From Sycon ciliatum (taxonomy: Eukaryota; Porifera; Calcarea; Leucosolenida; Sycettidae), in assembly GCF_964019385.1 (NCBI RefSeq), contig NC_088645.1:31226017-31290016 (forward strand): 64,000 nt of DNA, written 5' to 3'. The position numbers and the translations under genes are program-made. The notes under the pieces are model-generated. The model searched no databases. It was not told the origin of the DNA and saw only the letters and a list, made by a program, of their open reading frames with translations. This document shows, piece by piece, positions 1 to 10,882 of this stretch; within the stretch, counting starts at the first letter, position 1; every line of letters starts with the position of its first letter.

Positions 1-708
<708 letters not shown>

Positions 709-878
709 TGTTGTGTCCTACCCCAGGTGGGTTCTACTCGGACTCGTCCAGCTCGATCACACACACACTCGAGGCCATTACAGATTTCAGTTCGTCTCAA
801 ACTCCATATCCGAAAAAGACCAAGCTCACGTGCGAGCATGCGCACTACATACATATGGTCCATGTCCAGGACATGACA
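709..878 (-). repeat. 3' LTR of the Mag-like element
   Basis: 170 bp with TG...CA ends on either strand. It is identical to 5142-5311 except at position 746. It abuts the purine-rich tract at 879-891 and, on the other side, the GA microsatellite. Confidence 0.93.
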
Positions 879-891
879 ATTTCCCCCTCAC
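879..891 (-). promoter_or_regulatory. Polypurine tract
   Basis: On the minus strand the bases just upstream of the 3' LTR read GTGAGGGGGAAAT. This is where a polypurine tract primes plus-strand DNA synthesis in LTR retrotransposons. Assigned by position and composition. Confidence 0.7.
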
Positions 892-1106
892 TAGTTGAGG
901 CGAAGCATCTAGAACTATGCAATAGTAAACATCTCAAGATGCAATCACAAAACTCACAACTGCCGAGACATAATATTTCATGATACACTATACACCATAT
1001 ATACACCATAAATATATAATTATATACAATATCCAGCAGAGTCCAAAATATATCATTAAAACTCCACAGACTAGAGTAGGTCTATATGAACTGTGTGTTC
1101 TGAACG

Positions 1107-4100
1107 TCAATCCTTGAAACGAACTGGTCGAACAGTAGCGCGGGTTGACCGTCGTTCAGCTTGCGGTGACGACGTCTTGCTGTAGCTGGCACGTGAAGTG
1201 CTAACCGACGCAGACTCACTAGTACCGGTTGTTGCTGAGACCGGCGCGCCTAGCTCCGCTGCCGTGACACTGGCGTCGTTGTTGCTGAGTGACGGAACCT
1301 GAGCTGTTAAACTTGCTCCACTCTGCTCAGACGCCCCTGCATCGAACTGAGGGATTTGCCGAGGACGGAGCTGGTTGCGATGGCGTTTCCACATTGCATC
1401 ACCGACTTGTATCTGATACGTCATCGGACTGAGAACTGCCGTGACCACGGCTGGGGCCCACTTATCTCCTCCTTTGCCCAAATTCAAAGCCAGGACAGCT
1501 TGGCCGCACTGAAATTCCGGCATGTGCTCCAGATTGTTCTCGTAAACCTCCACGCCCTTACGCCCTTCCATTTTCAAACGATCATATTTGATGCGAGGTT
1601 GTCGCCCCATCAACATCTCGGCCGGTGTTTTTCCATTCGCCTGTGGGGTAGTACGATGCGAGAGCAAAAACCTCTGCAACTTTGAGTGAAGTTGCCCTGG
1701 TTCCTCATCCATGACTTTCATTTTGCTCTTGAAAAACCCCACGTACCGTTCTGCCATTCCATTGGTGGCCGGATGGCCAGGAGCGGTACACGTGTGATGA
1801 ATTCCATTCTTCCGCAAGAACGTTTGAAATTCATCGCTTGTGAACTGTGACCCATTATCCGTGACGATATGGTTTGGCAGGCCGAAAATAGCAAACACGC
1901 GTTGCAAAGCCATTATTGTTGACGCTGACGTAGCATGGGACGACGGAATAACGTCAATGTACTTGGAGTACGCATCCACCAATACCAGGAACATTTTGCC
2001 GAGAAACGGTCCTGCAAAGTCGACATGCAGTCTCTGCCACGGTCCTGCCGGCCATGTCCAAGTTGCAAACTCTTTCGGGGGATTCTTGGCATTGAGTTGA
2101 CATAGGGCACACTGCTTGACCGTCGACTCGATATCTTCGTCGATTTTAGGCCACCAAACGTATCTCCGAGCCAACCGTTTCATTCTCACTACCCCAGAGT
2201 GTTCTGAGTGTAGGTCATTGAGTAGGATTACTCTCAGGGAGTCGGGCATGACCACCCTTCCATTCCATAAAAGGATGTTGTCCTCCACTGACAGTTCCCA
2301 CCGTTTAGCAAAGTAAGGAAAGAGTTCTGGCTCTGACACTTCCTCCCAACCATTAATCGTGAAATGGAGTACCTTCTTCAGGACGACATCCCGTTTCGTT
2401 TCCGCCGCTACAGTAGCAGCCCTGATGATTTCAGATTCTTCTTGAACAAACAACACCTGTTGTTCAACCATTTCATCACGAGTAGGATCGCCACTCATTG
2501 GCTTGCGCGACAAATAGTCCGCAAATACATTCTTTCTGCCCGGAATGTACTCCATTGAGTAGTTGTATGCCGACAAAACCATCTTCCATTTTTTCAGCCT
2601 CGAAGATACCAGAGTAGGTACTTTCTCTGTGCAGCCGAACAATTTGAGTAATGGCTGATGATCCGTTCTCAGCATGAACGTCCGTCCCAACAGATATTGA
2701 CGAAATTTGGTAACTCCAAACACCAACGCCAACGCCTCCCGTTCGATATTGGAGTAGTTCTTCTCCGCTGACGAGAGAACACGAGACCCGTACGCTACAG
2801 GACGAAGCTCGCCCGATTCGTCCTTCTGAAACATTACCGCACCGAGACCAATGCCCGAAGCATCCGTTTGAAGGATCAGATCTTTCTCCGAGGAATAGTG
2901 AATGAGTACTTCACTGGAACACAGTGCAGCCTTGATTCGAGAAAATGCATTCTGCTCATTTTCCTCCCATTGCCATTCAGCAGATTTCTTCACCAGATTG
3001 TACAGAGGTACCATTATTGTTGCGAAATGAGGTATGAACCGTCGCAAGAAATTCGCCGTTCCAATGAATGATTGAAGCTCGTTAACATTCGAAGGAGCCT
3101 TAGCGTCCCGCATTGCCTCAATCTTATCCGCTGTGGGAGCCACACCAGCACTAGAAATCGTGTGACCCAGGTAGGAAATCTCATCCATCATGAAATGAAA
3201 CTTACTGGGATTAAGCTTCATCCCGGCCTCCTGTAGGCGACGTAGTACCCTGATCAGGTTGTTGTGGTGTTCATCCTCATCCTTCCCAGTAATCAGGATG
3301 TCATCCACATAGACGATGCACCCAGGCAGATCTGCCAATATGGATTCCATTGTGCGTTGGAAAATTGCCACTGCCGAGTGAATGCCAAACGGCAATCTCA
3401 CGTATTCATACAACCCCTTGTGAGTAGAGATTGTCGTGTACGGCCGAGAAGCTGGATCAAGCTCCAGTTGGTGATAGGCTTGGGAGAGATCCAATTTGGT
3501 AAATTTATCTCCCCCCGACAATTTCGCTAACATTTCCTCAATAGTAGGTAGCGGGTAGTGCTCCAAATCAGACTTGGCATTGATTGAGCGAGAGTAATCA
3601 GCACAAATTCGGATACTACCATCCGATTTCAGTACTGGCACAGTAGGCGATGCCCATTTGGAGTGCTCAACTTTGCGAATAACTCCCTCTGCTTCCAATT
3701 TCTCCAAAGCCTCCTCGTACTTCTCCGTGATAGAGAACGGTACGGGACGCGCCTTGTGGAAAATTGGATCAGAATCATCCACTCTCAGGGTGATTTGAGC
3801 CGACCTCAGCTTGCCAACCTGAGTCGTATCGAATAGCTCCTCAAATTCCTCAATGAGAGCTCTCCTCCTACCATCCATTTGAACATGATTGACATTGACA
3901 ATCTGTTTCCACGGTAGAGTAAATTGGGACAACATATCCCTGCCCAACAATGACGGACCACCATTATCCACCACACGGAGTAGTGTTGGTTTCTCCACAC
4001 CATCAATGCTGACATTGAACTTCCCTTCACCAATACATTTGATTTCTGCCCCAGAAAAACCGGTCATGCGTACACTCGGTTTGGTTAAATTTGTACGAGA

Positions 4101-5126
4101 CACCCCAAGTGACTCAAAATCATGGACAGAAATGATTGAAATGCCACTGCCCGTGTCGATTTCCATTACAACAGGAACATCATTCACAGCAATTTCCAAT
4201 TTGTAGGAGGGCACAGATTTGCTCTTCAATTCGCCCTGATCCGAAATGTGGAACATTGGCATGCACTCAAGATCAGCAGATTCATGCTCACCTGCGTCAT
4301 CAGTCACAACATTGTGCACCGACGCGCCTGACGTGGATTTCTGCCGACAAACACGCTCCAAGTGCCCCTTCCTGTGGCAGTGACGACACTCAGTGGCCTT
4401 GTGTTTGCACTTATCCGCCAAGTGTTGAGTAGACCCACAGCGGTAGCACAATCTCTGCTCTCGAGATTGATGAGATTGACGAGAAACACCAGACTGCGGC
4501 TGCGAACGCGATTCCACTGGCCGGTGATTCACCTTGTGCACTTCCTGCTGAGAGGTCAGCTGCACGGCTGCGCGCGCCGCCGATTCCTGCGTCAAAGCTA
4601 GTTTGACGATGTCATTGAACGACTGTGCCGAAGCCGGAGAAGTATCTTCTTTCGTCAATAAGAAATTTCGAGTGGATGAGCTGCTCAAGCCAGCAATAAA
4701 CTGGTCTCGAAGCGCTCGATCGAGGTGATCAGCAAACTCACACCTCACAGCCAATCTCTTCAGACGAATGATGAAATCCGCAGTCGACTCATTTTCCTTC
4801 TGCTTCAACTGATGGAAATTGAACGTCGCCGAAACTTGCGAAATTGCAGGTTGAAAATACTTCCTCAAAAGATCGCAAATCTCCGACAGTTTCTTGTCAG
4901 CTACTTTCGCTGGCAGACAGAGGCTCCTCAAAATCGAGTAGACTTCCGCAGACAGCAAACTCACTAATACAGCCTTCCTTTTCTTGCTGGCAGCCAACTT
5001 GTCTGCAGCATTGGCCGAAGCAGCCACGGTTCCAATATCATTGGCAAAGAAATAGAATTCAAGTCTTTCCTCAAACTCTTCAAAGTCGCCGCCGGTAAAC
5101 GGCTGAAGCGATGATATCCGAGCCAT
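1107..5126 (-). CDS. gag-pol: Gag-Pol polyprotein of the Mag-like Ty3 element
   Basis: A 1,339-residue single frame with every expected domain in order. Gag comes first, with two CCHC knuckles (C-X2-C-X4-H-X4-C) at residues 227-240 and 247-260. An aspartic protease has DTGSG at 324-328. Reverse transcriptase has LDLSQAYHQL at 545-554 and YVDD at 606-609. RNase H has TDASG at 754-758. The integrase has an N-terminal zinc-binding region near 973-1009 (H973, H976, C1006, C1009) and a catalytic triad D1036, D1090, E1126, with exactly 35 residues between the last two. No separate env frame or chromodomain was seen. The start is the ATG at 5126-5124, 15 bases past the LTR edge and directly after the primer-binding site. 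No stop or frameshift separates gag from pol, so Gag:Pol ratio control must be post-translational or otherwise unusual, as in other single-frame Ty3 elements. All catalytic residues I can check are present. Confidence 0.95.
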   Translation of the reverse strand: MARISSLQPFTGGDFEEFEERLEFYFFANDIGTVAASANAADKLAASKKRKAVLVSLLSAEVYSILRSLCLPAKVADKKLSEICDLLRKYFQPAISQVSATFNFHQLKQKENESTADFIIRLKRLAVRCEFADHLDRALRDQFIAGLSSSSTRNFLLTKEDTSPASAQSFNDIVKLALTQESAARAAVQLTSQQEVHKVNHRPVESRSQPQSGVSRQSHQSREQRLCYRCGSTQHLADKCKHKATECRHCHRKGHLERVCRQKSTSGASVHNVVTDDAGEHESADLECMPMFHISDQGELKSKSVPSYKLEIAVNDVPVVMEIDTGSGISIISVHDFESLGVSRTNLTKPSVRMTGFSGAEIKCIGEGKFNVSIDGVEKPTLLRVVDNGGPSLLGRDMLSQFTLPWKQIVNVNHVQMDGRRRALIEEFEELFDTTQVGKLRSAQITLRVDDSDPIFHKARPVPFSITEKYEEALEKLEAEGVIRKVEHSKWASPTVPVLKSDGSIRICADYSRSINAKSDLEHYPLPTIEEMLAKLSGGDKFTKLDLSQAYHQLELDPASRPYTTISTHKGLYEYVRLPFGIHSAVAIFQRTMESILADLPGCIVYVDDILITGKDEDEHHNNLIRVLRRLQEAGMKLNPSKFHFMMDEISYLGHTISSAGVAPTADKIEAMRDAKAPSNVNELQSFIGTANFLRRFIPHFATIMVPLYNLVKKSAEWQWEENEQNAFSRIKAALCSSEVLIHYSSEKDLILQTDASGIGLGAVMFQKDESGELRPVAYGSRVLSSAEKNYSNIEREALALVFGVTKFRQYLLGRTFMLRTDHQPLLKLFGCTEKVPTLVSSRLKKWKMVLSAYNYSMEYIPGRKNVFADYLSRKPMSGDPTRDEMVEQQVLFVQEESEIIRAATVAAETKRDVVLKKVLHFTINGWEEVSEPELFPYFAKRWELSVEDNILLWNGRVVMPDSLRVILLNDLHSEHSGVVRMKRLARRYVWWPKIDEDIESTVKQCALCQLNAKNPPKEFATWTWPAGPWQRLHVDFAGPFLGKMFLVLVDAYSKYIDVIPSSHATSASTIMALQRVFAIFGLPNHIVTDNGSQFTSDEFQTFLRKNGIHHTCTAPGHPATNGMAERYVGFFKSKMKVMDEEPGQLHSKLQRFLLSHRTTPQANGKTPAEMLMGRQPRIKYDRLKMEGRKGVEVYENNLEHMPEFQCGQAVLALNLGKGGDKWAPAVVTAVLSPMTYQIQVGDAMWKRHRNQLRPRQIPQFDAGASEQSGASLTAQVPSLSNNDASVTAAELGAPVSATTGTSESASVSTSRASYSKTSSPQAERRSTRATVRPVRFKD

Positions 5127-5139
5127 ATCTTCGTCGCCA
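5127..5139 (-). promoter_or_regulatory. Probable tRNA primer-binding site
   Basis: Two bases inside the 5' LTR, the minus strand reads TGGCGACGAAGAT. The TGG pairs with the CCA end of a tRNA, the usual start of a primer-binding site. I cannot say which tRNA. The site runs directly into the gag start codon, leaving essentially no untranslated leader after the LTR. Confidence 0.6.
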
Positions 5140-5141
5140 GT

Positions 5142-5307
5142 TGTTGTGTCCTACCCCAGGTGGGTTCTACTCGGACTCATCCAGCTCGATCACACACACA
5201 CTCGAGGCCATTACAGATTTCAGTTCGTCTCAAACTCCATATCCGAAAAAGACCAAGCTCACGTGCGAGCATGCGCACTACATACATATGGTCCATGTCC
5301 AGGACAT

Positions 5308-5311
<4 letters not shown>
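5142..5311 (-). repeat. 5' LTR of the Mag-like element
   Basis: 170-bp partner of 709-878, one mismatch. It should contain the promoter and the start of the RNA; I did not identify a convincing TATA box. Confidence 0.93.
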
Positions 5312-5403
<92 letters not shown>

Positions 5404-5512
5404 GAGACAGATAGAGACAGATAGAGACTGAGAGGGACAGAGAGAGAGACAGGGAAAGAGAGGCAGAGAGAGAGAGAGACAGAGAGAGAAAGACAGAGAC
5501 AGTTACATTTAT
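5312..5512. repeat. (GA)n-rich microsatellite, right part
   Basis: About 85 bp of pure GA, then degenerate GA/GACA repeats. It continues the tract interrupted by the LTR element. Confidence 0.9.
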
Positions 5513-6452
5513 AAAGACAGGTAAGTCTAACAAATGAGGACTGAGACCTCTACAACAGGGTTTTATGCCTGAAAGCAGGCGCATGATTTAACATGCAGGT
5601 TGTCAGTCTAGATTATATGCGCAGATGGACAAAAAAATGCGCAGAATTTTTGTAATGAGATGAAAAGCAGAAAAATAAGAAATAATAAGAAAAGATGAAA
5701 TGAAAGCCTGCTCAAAACCCCACCCAGCCTTGCGAACTGGGTATGGTGGATTAATAACCCGGTTCAACGCTCGAGCAAGCGCTCTCCACTCAAGGTGTTC
5801 ACAGCAACTGATAGGAACTCATATGGGGAAATTATTGAAAAGAAATACTTCCTCCGCATCATCGAAATTGTCGCAGTTTGACTAGTGACTTGTCACTTGT
5901 AACTGACAACTCCATAAGCTAAGCCATTCAAAATTGTTACACAGTACGATAGTCTGAAGACTAGAGTAACGTTCCAGGACAGTTGGACTGAGAGTTTTCA
6001 TGCAGAGATGAAGTCCTCAGCGTCGCTGATGTCAATGGACGCAAAAATATCGTTCCGAAATATTTCAAGGAAGGTTGAAAGTTGGTCGCGCCTAATCTCA
6101 AAAACAGTGATGAGGCTTGAGTGAATGGCCATCAGCACGAGAAATGTGCAGGCTGCAACGCCTGACTGATCTCAGCGAGTCGAAATTACCATCGCAGCGA
6201 CATCAGCGAAGAAATTGCCTCTAGTTCAAAAATTCCAGGTTCCAATAACAGAAAATAGACCATTGCCGTCACCCTATACTGATGACTGTCGCCTATGTTC
6301 AATTCCTTGCCTCTGGTACGAGTGCTGGAGAGTAAATACCCCGTTTTATATCAAAAGTCAAACTGCGACAATTTCGATGACACGGAGGAAGTAATAAGAT
6401 AAAAGAATAAATTTCAACGCACCTCAATAAACGGCGCCCCACATACAGTGCC
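5513..6452. other. No gene recognised
   Basis: Non-repetitive sequence of ordinary composition. Only short frames without recognisable domains are present, and I see no repeat or RNA gene. Confidence 0.5.
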
Positions 6453-7417
6453 TCAGAAAAGTGGATTTTCCGACCAGTGTTTTTGTTGACGTCGCAACCA
6501 GATTATGTAGCTGCTTTGCAGAGACGTCTTACTGCACAAATTACAAATAAATTTTATTCTTCGATTAGAAAACCCAAGCGCTTTCAGAGCCCTCCGAAGA
6601 GAGTCCGGGCTGAAACCACGCACACCTACCTCAACCGAAAAAGAAACGACCTGCCACCCATTTGCTCGGCATTGAACGGCCAGATCCGCATACCGCCTGT
6701 CCTTCCGTGAGTTACTGACACTGAATCTGTCCTCAGCACAAACTGTCAACTCCATCAAGAATACAATCCTATGACTCTTAGATCACAGAACTACCGGTAT
6801 ATCTGGTCTTAGGGTGGTAAGTGCAACACAGCTAGGGAAAGAAATCTTTGCACTAACTGAGTCAACAAGAAGTTTCCAGTCTGAGGCCGCAGACAGGAGA
6901 ACGCGAACTGGCTGCTCTCCCGCCTTGCAAAACGAGATGAAGTCAAGCTCATTTGAATTTTCCGTTTGTACGGTGATTACAGCAGCGCGGATTCGAATCT
7001 CCTCACGCATGTTCCTGACGATGACCCCGAGTGCGTTGTAGTGCCTCCAGGTGTAATGTCCCTGGTCCAGCGCTACGCGACAAGCGCCAAGCACGTGGCG
7101 CGTAGTACAGGCCCAGGCACGGCACAAACTACAGTACGGATCCACTACGGTGTTTTCCCAACAACGTAGGTTCGTCGGAGAAGGTAGCATGCGAGGGTTG
7201 ATGCGAGAAGAAATTTCAAATCCTTACCAGTACCACCGTACAAAAGGGATTTCAACGAGAGGTCCTGCCACATCACCGATGTCCACTCCAACCACTTGCC
7301 TTGCACCTGAAGAGTCTTCAGCCTCAAAATCTGCTTCTGCACGTTGATCTCCTCAATTGTTTGAAGGAGATCCTTCCTCGGGGGTTTGGAATGCTGCTTC
7401 GGAGCATGAGCACCCAA
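6453..7417 (-). pseudogene. LINE C-terminal region with Cys/His motif and endonuclease-like motif, frameshifted
   Basis: Three minus-strand frames are pieces of one protein. 7417-7145 contains QGKWLEWTSVMWQDLS and LLASTLACYLLRRTY. 7190-6783 contains the zinc-type motif CSLCRAWACTTRHVLGAC (C-X2-C-X8-H-X4-C) and the run into TTLRPDI. 6758-6453 contains MELTVCAED, EVGVRGF and SLRRALKALGF. The Cys/His spacing matches the motif found before the restriction-like endonuclease in LINEs that carry one, and RPD...E fits its catalytic pattern. Frame changes near 7150-7190 and a stop near 6780 make this a pseudogene. The 3' part (6518-6815) repeats positions 1-293, so two copies lie 6.5 kb apart in the same orientation. 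The RT domain itself is missing. Confidence 0.7.
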
Positions 7418-7654
7418 CCCTGCACGATGACTTGAAGATGATGGTGGACGGAGAGTCCCTGAACCTACTGATGCCTCTGCACACTACAGCTCTATTGTCG
7501 CCGCATATCGCTTTGTCAGCTTCGCATCCTTACTTCGACGCAGAGTGTACAGCGCCCTCATGCGCGCGACCCCACTCGATCGAAGAATGTGCCATTTGAT
7601 GGACTGGCACCTTTTCCACACCGTAGGAAGGTAGTGGAGGCGTAAGCCAAAGCG

Positions 7655-7829
7655 GGGAGAGAGAGAGACACAGAGAGAGAGAGAAAGAGAGCGAGAGCGA
7701 GAAAGAGAGCGGGACAGACAGCGGGACAGACAGCGGGACAGAGAGCGGGAGAGAAAGTGAGAGCGAGATTGAAATAGAGAGCGAGAGGGAGAGCGAGAGA
7801 GCGAGAGAGAGAGCGAGAGGGAGAGCAAA

Positions 7830-7867
<38 letters not shown>

Positions 7868-7993
7868 AGAGAAAGGAGAGAGAGAAAGGAGAGAGAGAAA
7901 GGAGAGAGAAAGAGAAAGAGAGGGAGAAAGAGAGAGAGAGAGAGCCGGCGGGGAGAGAGAGCCGGCAGGGAGAGAGAAAGAGAAAGAGAGAGG

Positions 7994-8024
<31 letters not shown>

Positions 8025-8041
8025 TGAGAGAAAGAGAGAGA
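7655..8041. repeat. GA-rich low-complexity tract
   Basis: Purine-rich GA repeats with GCGAGA, GGACAGACAGC and AAAGGAGAGAG sub-repeats, and a GCCGGC-containing core near 7946-7966 like that at 617-640. Confidence 0.88.
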
Positions 8042-8674
8042 CCGTGGAAGATCGTTTGGTATGTAAGAGTAGCTGATCGAGTTATAGCCTCCTCTAGATC
8101 TAGTGCATGTGGCAGAGCCCGGAATATTCGCTTTTCGCCTTCTGTTCTGACCCTGACTTGAGGAGCATTCAATCGGACACTTGTCGCGAACCGGATGGAG
8201 CGTCTCCCAAAGGGACCGCAGAGAAAAAGGACACTGAGCAGATTGGACTCCTGCCCTCGAGTTGCCAGAATGTTGCTTTGGACGCCAACTGGAGTGGTGC
8301 GTGTAAGCAGGGGGCTAGCTTTGTAGTGGAGGCACCGATGGACTAGTACCAGAAGCTTTTTTAGCAGTTGCAGTAGGCTGGAGACACCAAACAGGGATTG
8401 AAGAAAGCTGTGGGCACGAGATTACGCTGTTGGAGGGCTGCCCGCAGACCATTCTTGGAGAGTTTGCAGAATTGATCAAGAAGGGTCTTGGATATGCTGG
8501 ATAGGAAGCAGTTGGAACCATATTATGCTAAATGTGACTGGATCATTGAAATGTACCAAATTCGCCTGGCCTTCAAGCTCAAATAACATCCATGCTGCCA
8601 AAGCTGACCAATCGCACTGGCTGTTCTCTTGGAAAGGTGACCGATATGGGGAGCCCAGAAGAGATCCTCATTAA

Positions 8675-9240
8675 GGCTGCGTTCACACGACAACGCTGGG
8701 GGTGAGAACGCAGCAAAATCCTTTCGGATGCATGGTTCATTTACACGGTAAGCGGAGCAAAACGTAAAAGTTGTACACCAAAACTAAAGAAAACCAAAAC
8801 CCTGGCCAAGGTGGAAGAATTTGAAAACGGAAATGTTCTGCCGGATAAATTTGCGTGTAATTTATACGAAAGAGAAAGGCGGAGGGTGTGTTAACAGTCG
8901 AAACGATCTGCTGGCCTCGTTTTCCGTCACTTTTGTTCCGTTTTCAGCCGTTCACACGGATCCGGCAATCAAAAAAACTGTTTTTACAATTTTCGTCATG
9001 TGACGAGTATTGTCGTGTGGCCTGTTTTCAACTATTCCTAGAGTGTGATTGGTGCTTCCACAACAACACTTGGCACATGACGAACTTTGGCGGATCCTTT
9101 GCTCCCGTATAGACGCGTGAAAACGATACAAACCGACACCACCTCGGATCAGCTTTTATCGTGTAAAAGCACCAAAACGAAAAAAGAAATGCGGGACTGA
9201 AAACGGAAAACTGGCTGTGCGTTGTCGTGTAAACGCAGCC
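8675..9240. mobile_element. Harbinger-like MITE, 566 bp
   Basis: The ends are inverted repeats: the left end starts GGCTGCGTTCACACGACAAC and the right end mirrors it with GGCTGCGTTTACACGACAAC on the minus strand. Both sides carry a TAA duplication (8672-8674 and 9241-9243). A 3-bp TAA/TTA target duplication is typical of PIF/Harbinger elements. No transposase frame lies inside. It interrupts the LINE pseudogene between KYLGVTI and NEDLFWAP, and removing the element plus one TAA keeps that frame, which confirms both boundaries. Confidence 0.88.
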
Positions 9241-9486
9241 TAATAGTCACTCCAAGGTACTTGGCAGAGGTGGTGGTGGTCAAAGCTAGTCCATGGCAGT
9301 GAACATGACTGGTTACATGTGTTGCATCTCTGGGCTTGATAAAGAGCACCTGGGTGTTCTGCGCATTCAGTAGCAATCCAATACTGTCTAGCTAATCTGC
9401 TACCCTACTGATGGCCGCTGACAGTCCCTCGCACTCCACCCTGGAATCAGAGTGAGAGCAGTCTAGGATGGTGTCATGTAAGCACA

Positions 9487-9826
9487 TGTATGTGTCTACT
9501 GTGTCCTGCCGCTACTCCGGCTTTGGCCGTGACCACGATTTGTCTCGCCATTTTCTCCTTTTTTAATATCCTTTCTTTTCTCTTTTTGCTGAGAGCTTTC
9601 TTCTCGCCGTGACCACGATTTATCTTTCCTTTTTTCTTCTTCTTTTTCTCCTTTATTTCTTTATTTCTTTCCTTCTTTTCTCTTCCTCCTTTGCTGAGAG
9701 CTTTTTGTTCCCATATTTTCTTTTCATCTGTGTCTGCTGTCGAGTTTCCCATTCCTGGGTTACTTGGGACCTAATTCGCTTCATTGTCATTGGACATGTT
9801 CAGTCCGTTCGGTTTGCGAATTCAAA
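9487..9826 (-). mobile_element. Dispersed repeat 'B', copy 1
   Basis: A 340-bp insertion flanked by an 8-bp duplication TAAGCACA (9479-9486 and 9827-9834). It interrupts the LINE RT pseudogene. Its sequence, including GTGACCACGATTTAT and TTTGCGAATTCAAA, recurs in opposite orientation at 44511-44736 plus 45594-45683. No coding potential and no clear inverted ends were seen. It could be a SINE-like or short non-autonomous element; I do not recognise the family. Confidence 0.7.
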
Positions 9827-10141
9827 TAAGCACAACCATGTCATCAGCGAATTCCTAGTGTGAGACAAGGCCCGGTACTTCAGACTTCAAACTTGCTGTG
9901 TAGACGGCAATGAGCTGTGTTTCTAACACGCTGCCCTGAGCAACTCCTCGGGTGCAGGGCACTGCTTCGGACAGGTTACCGCCGACTCACACGCGTTGAG
10001 TCTGGTCATCTAAGTCACGGCAAAACCATATTAATGCAGTGCCAGCAATGCCGAGATGGGAAAGCAACCACGGATGGTCGATTTCAAAATTTCATAATTC
10101 ACTCAGCAGCTTGTGATCTCCTCCATCCAAAGATAAAGACT

Positions 10142-10730
10142 AGACACTAAGCAGAAGCAACAGAAGCGCCTCCAAGTCCTTTGAGTGCAGCTCTATTGCA
10201 CCTGAGCAGCATTAATTTCCTTCTGTTCATGACTTTTACACAACACAAAACAACGATTCCAAGTTCTTCGTGCTGCTGAAGCTCAAGAGGTCATCTTGGT
10301 ACCCACTGCGCATGGCTTGCACTGGTATGAGTCATGGGGAAACCCCATGCGCAAACAATCTCTTCTCGAAAATTTCAAAAAATATTTCAGAAGAATGCAA
10401 CCGCAATCCGATCTTCGTCGCTCGAGTATTTCGCATCGCCCTGCCACAAGTGACACACTGCTGGAAAGGTAATTTCCTTAGCTTTCTAACAAGCTATCAT
10501 TTGTGAACATGAAAGAAAGAACAACGGAGATACAAAGATGTGTACACTGATCTATGCTCAAGACGTACACAGTGCGCGTTTGGACAAGTATACTCGTGCC
10601 TGGGAAATCACCAGGGACGAGTATACTGGTCCTTGGGCTTGAAAGGGTTAAAGCTTTTCAGTTTTCATGGGCACTGGAGTATGGAAACATGGTACACGTA
10701 CAAACGACCAGTACAATGAAGTAGGTAACC
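10142..10730. other. No gene recognised; one hairpin
   Basis: No domain is visible. A 17-bp-arm hairpin lies at 10587-10627 (AGTATACTCGT mirrored by ACGAGTATACT), followed by CTTGAAAGGGTTAA at 10639-10652. That TTAA-ended edge may be the remnant of a small TTAA-type MITE. Confidence 0.4.
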
Positions 10731-10732
10731 AC

Positions 10733-10868
10733 CCCTGCCCGTACACTTAAGTAGTCATTAACCGCTAGGCTCTGCCCACCCAATTCTTCCTCACTCGTTC
10801 TCCTTTCTTACACTATTATCTCTTATTGGCCACTGGCTATCGTGAGAATAAAGATTTGAAACAACATC
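10733..10868 (+). repeat. Dispersed retroposon 3' tail 'C', copy 1
   Basis: About 136 bp from ACCCCTGCCCGTACACTTAA to AATAAAGATTTGAAACA, nearly identical to 45725-45868. A shorter relative (TTATTGGCCATGGGCCATCG, then AATAAAG) lies at 16960-17010. The AATAAAG end suggests the 3' end of a LINE or SINE. It lies in the putative intron just downstream of the Ig-like exon, on the opposite strand. Confidence 0.7.
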
Positions 10869-10882
10869 AATGACCTGCTTAC

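Larger units (their letters stand above)
709..5311 (-). mobile_element. Complete Ty3-type LTR retrotransposon, Mag-like
   Basis: The element is 4.6 kb, bounded by two 170-bp LTRs (709-878 and 5142-5311) that begin TG and end CA. The LTRs differ at one position (G at 746, A at 5179), which points to a recent insertion. The flanks are GA repeats on both sides, consistent with a short GAGAG target-site duplication that cannot be proved in repeat DNA. Transcription runs on the minus strand, so 5142-5311 is the 5' LTR. One uninterrupted gag-pol frame (1107-5126) fills the interior. The two Gag zinc knuckles, single fused frame and short LTRs fit the Mag lineage; lineage placement is an inference. 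This copy looks intact and potentially autonomous. Confidence 0.93.
8340..10140 (-). pseudogene. Non-LTR reverse transcriptase remnant interrupted by two insertions
   Basis: Conceptual translation of the minus strand recovers RT motifs in order. Near 10130-10030 it reads DHKLLSEL then LLSHLGIAGTALIWF. Near 10015-9930 it reads TQRV then CTRGVAQGSVL (motif B). Near 9860 it reads EFADD (catalytic motif C). At 9365-9245 it reads LFIKPRD...KYLGVTI. After a gap, 8671-8530 reads NEDLFWAP and LSKRTASAIGQLW. The gap at 8675-9240 is a MITE. Another insertion at 9487-9826 separates motif C from the rest. Several stops are present (for example in the codons just before EFADD and near 9395). The motif style is that of CR1/Jockey/L2-type LINEs and differs from the endonuclease-tailed family nearby. 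Sequence below about 8530 could be more of it but is too decayed to call. Confidence 0.75.
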
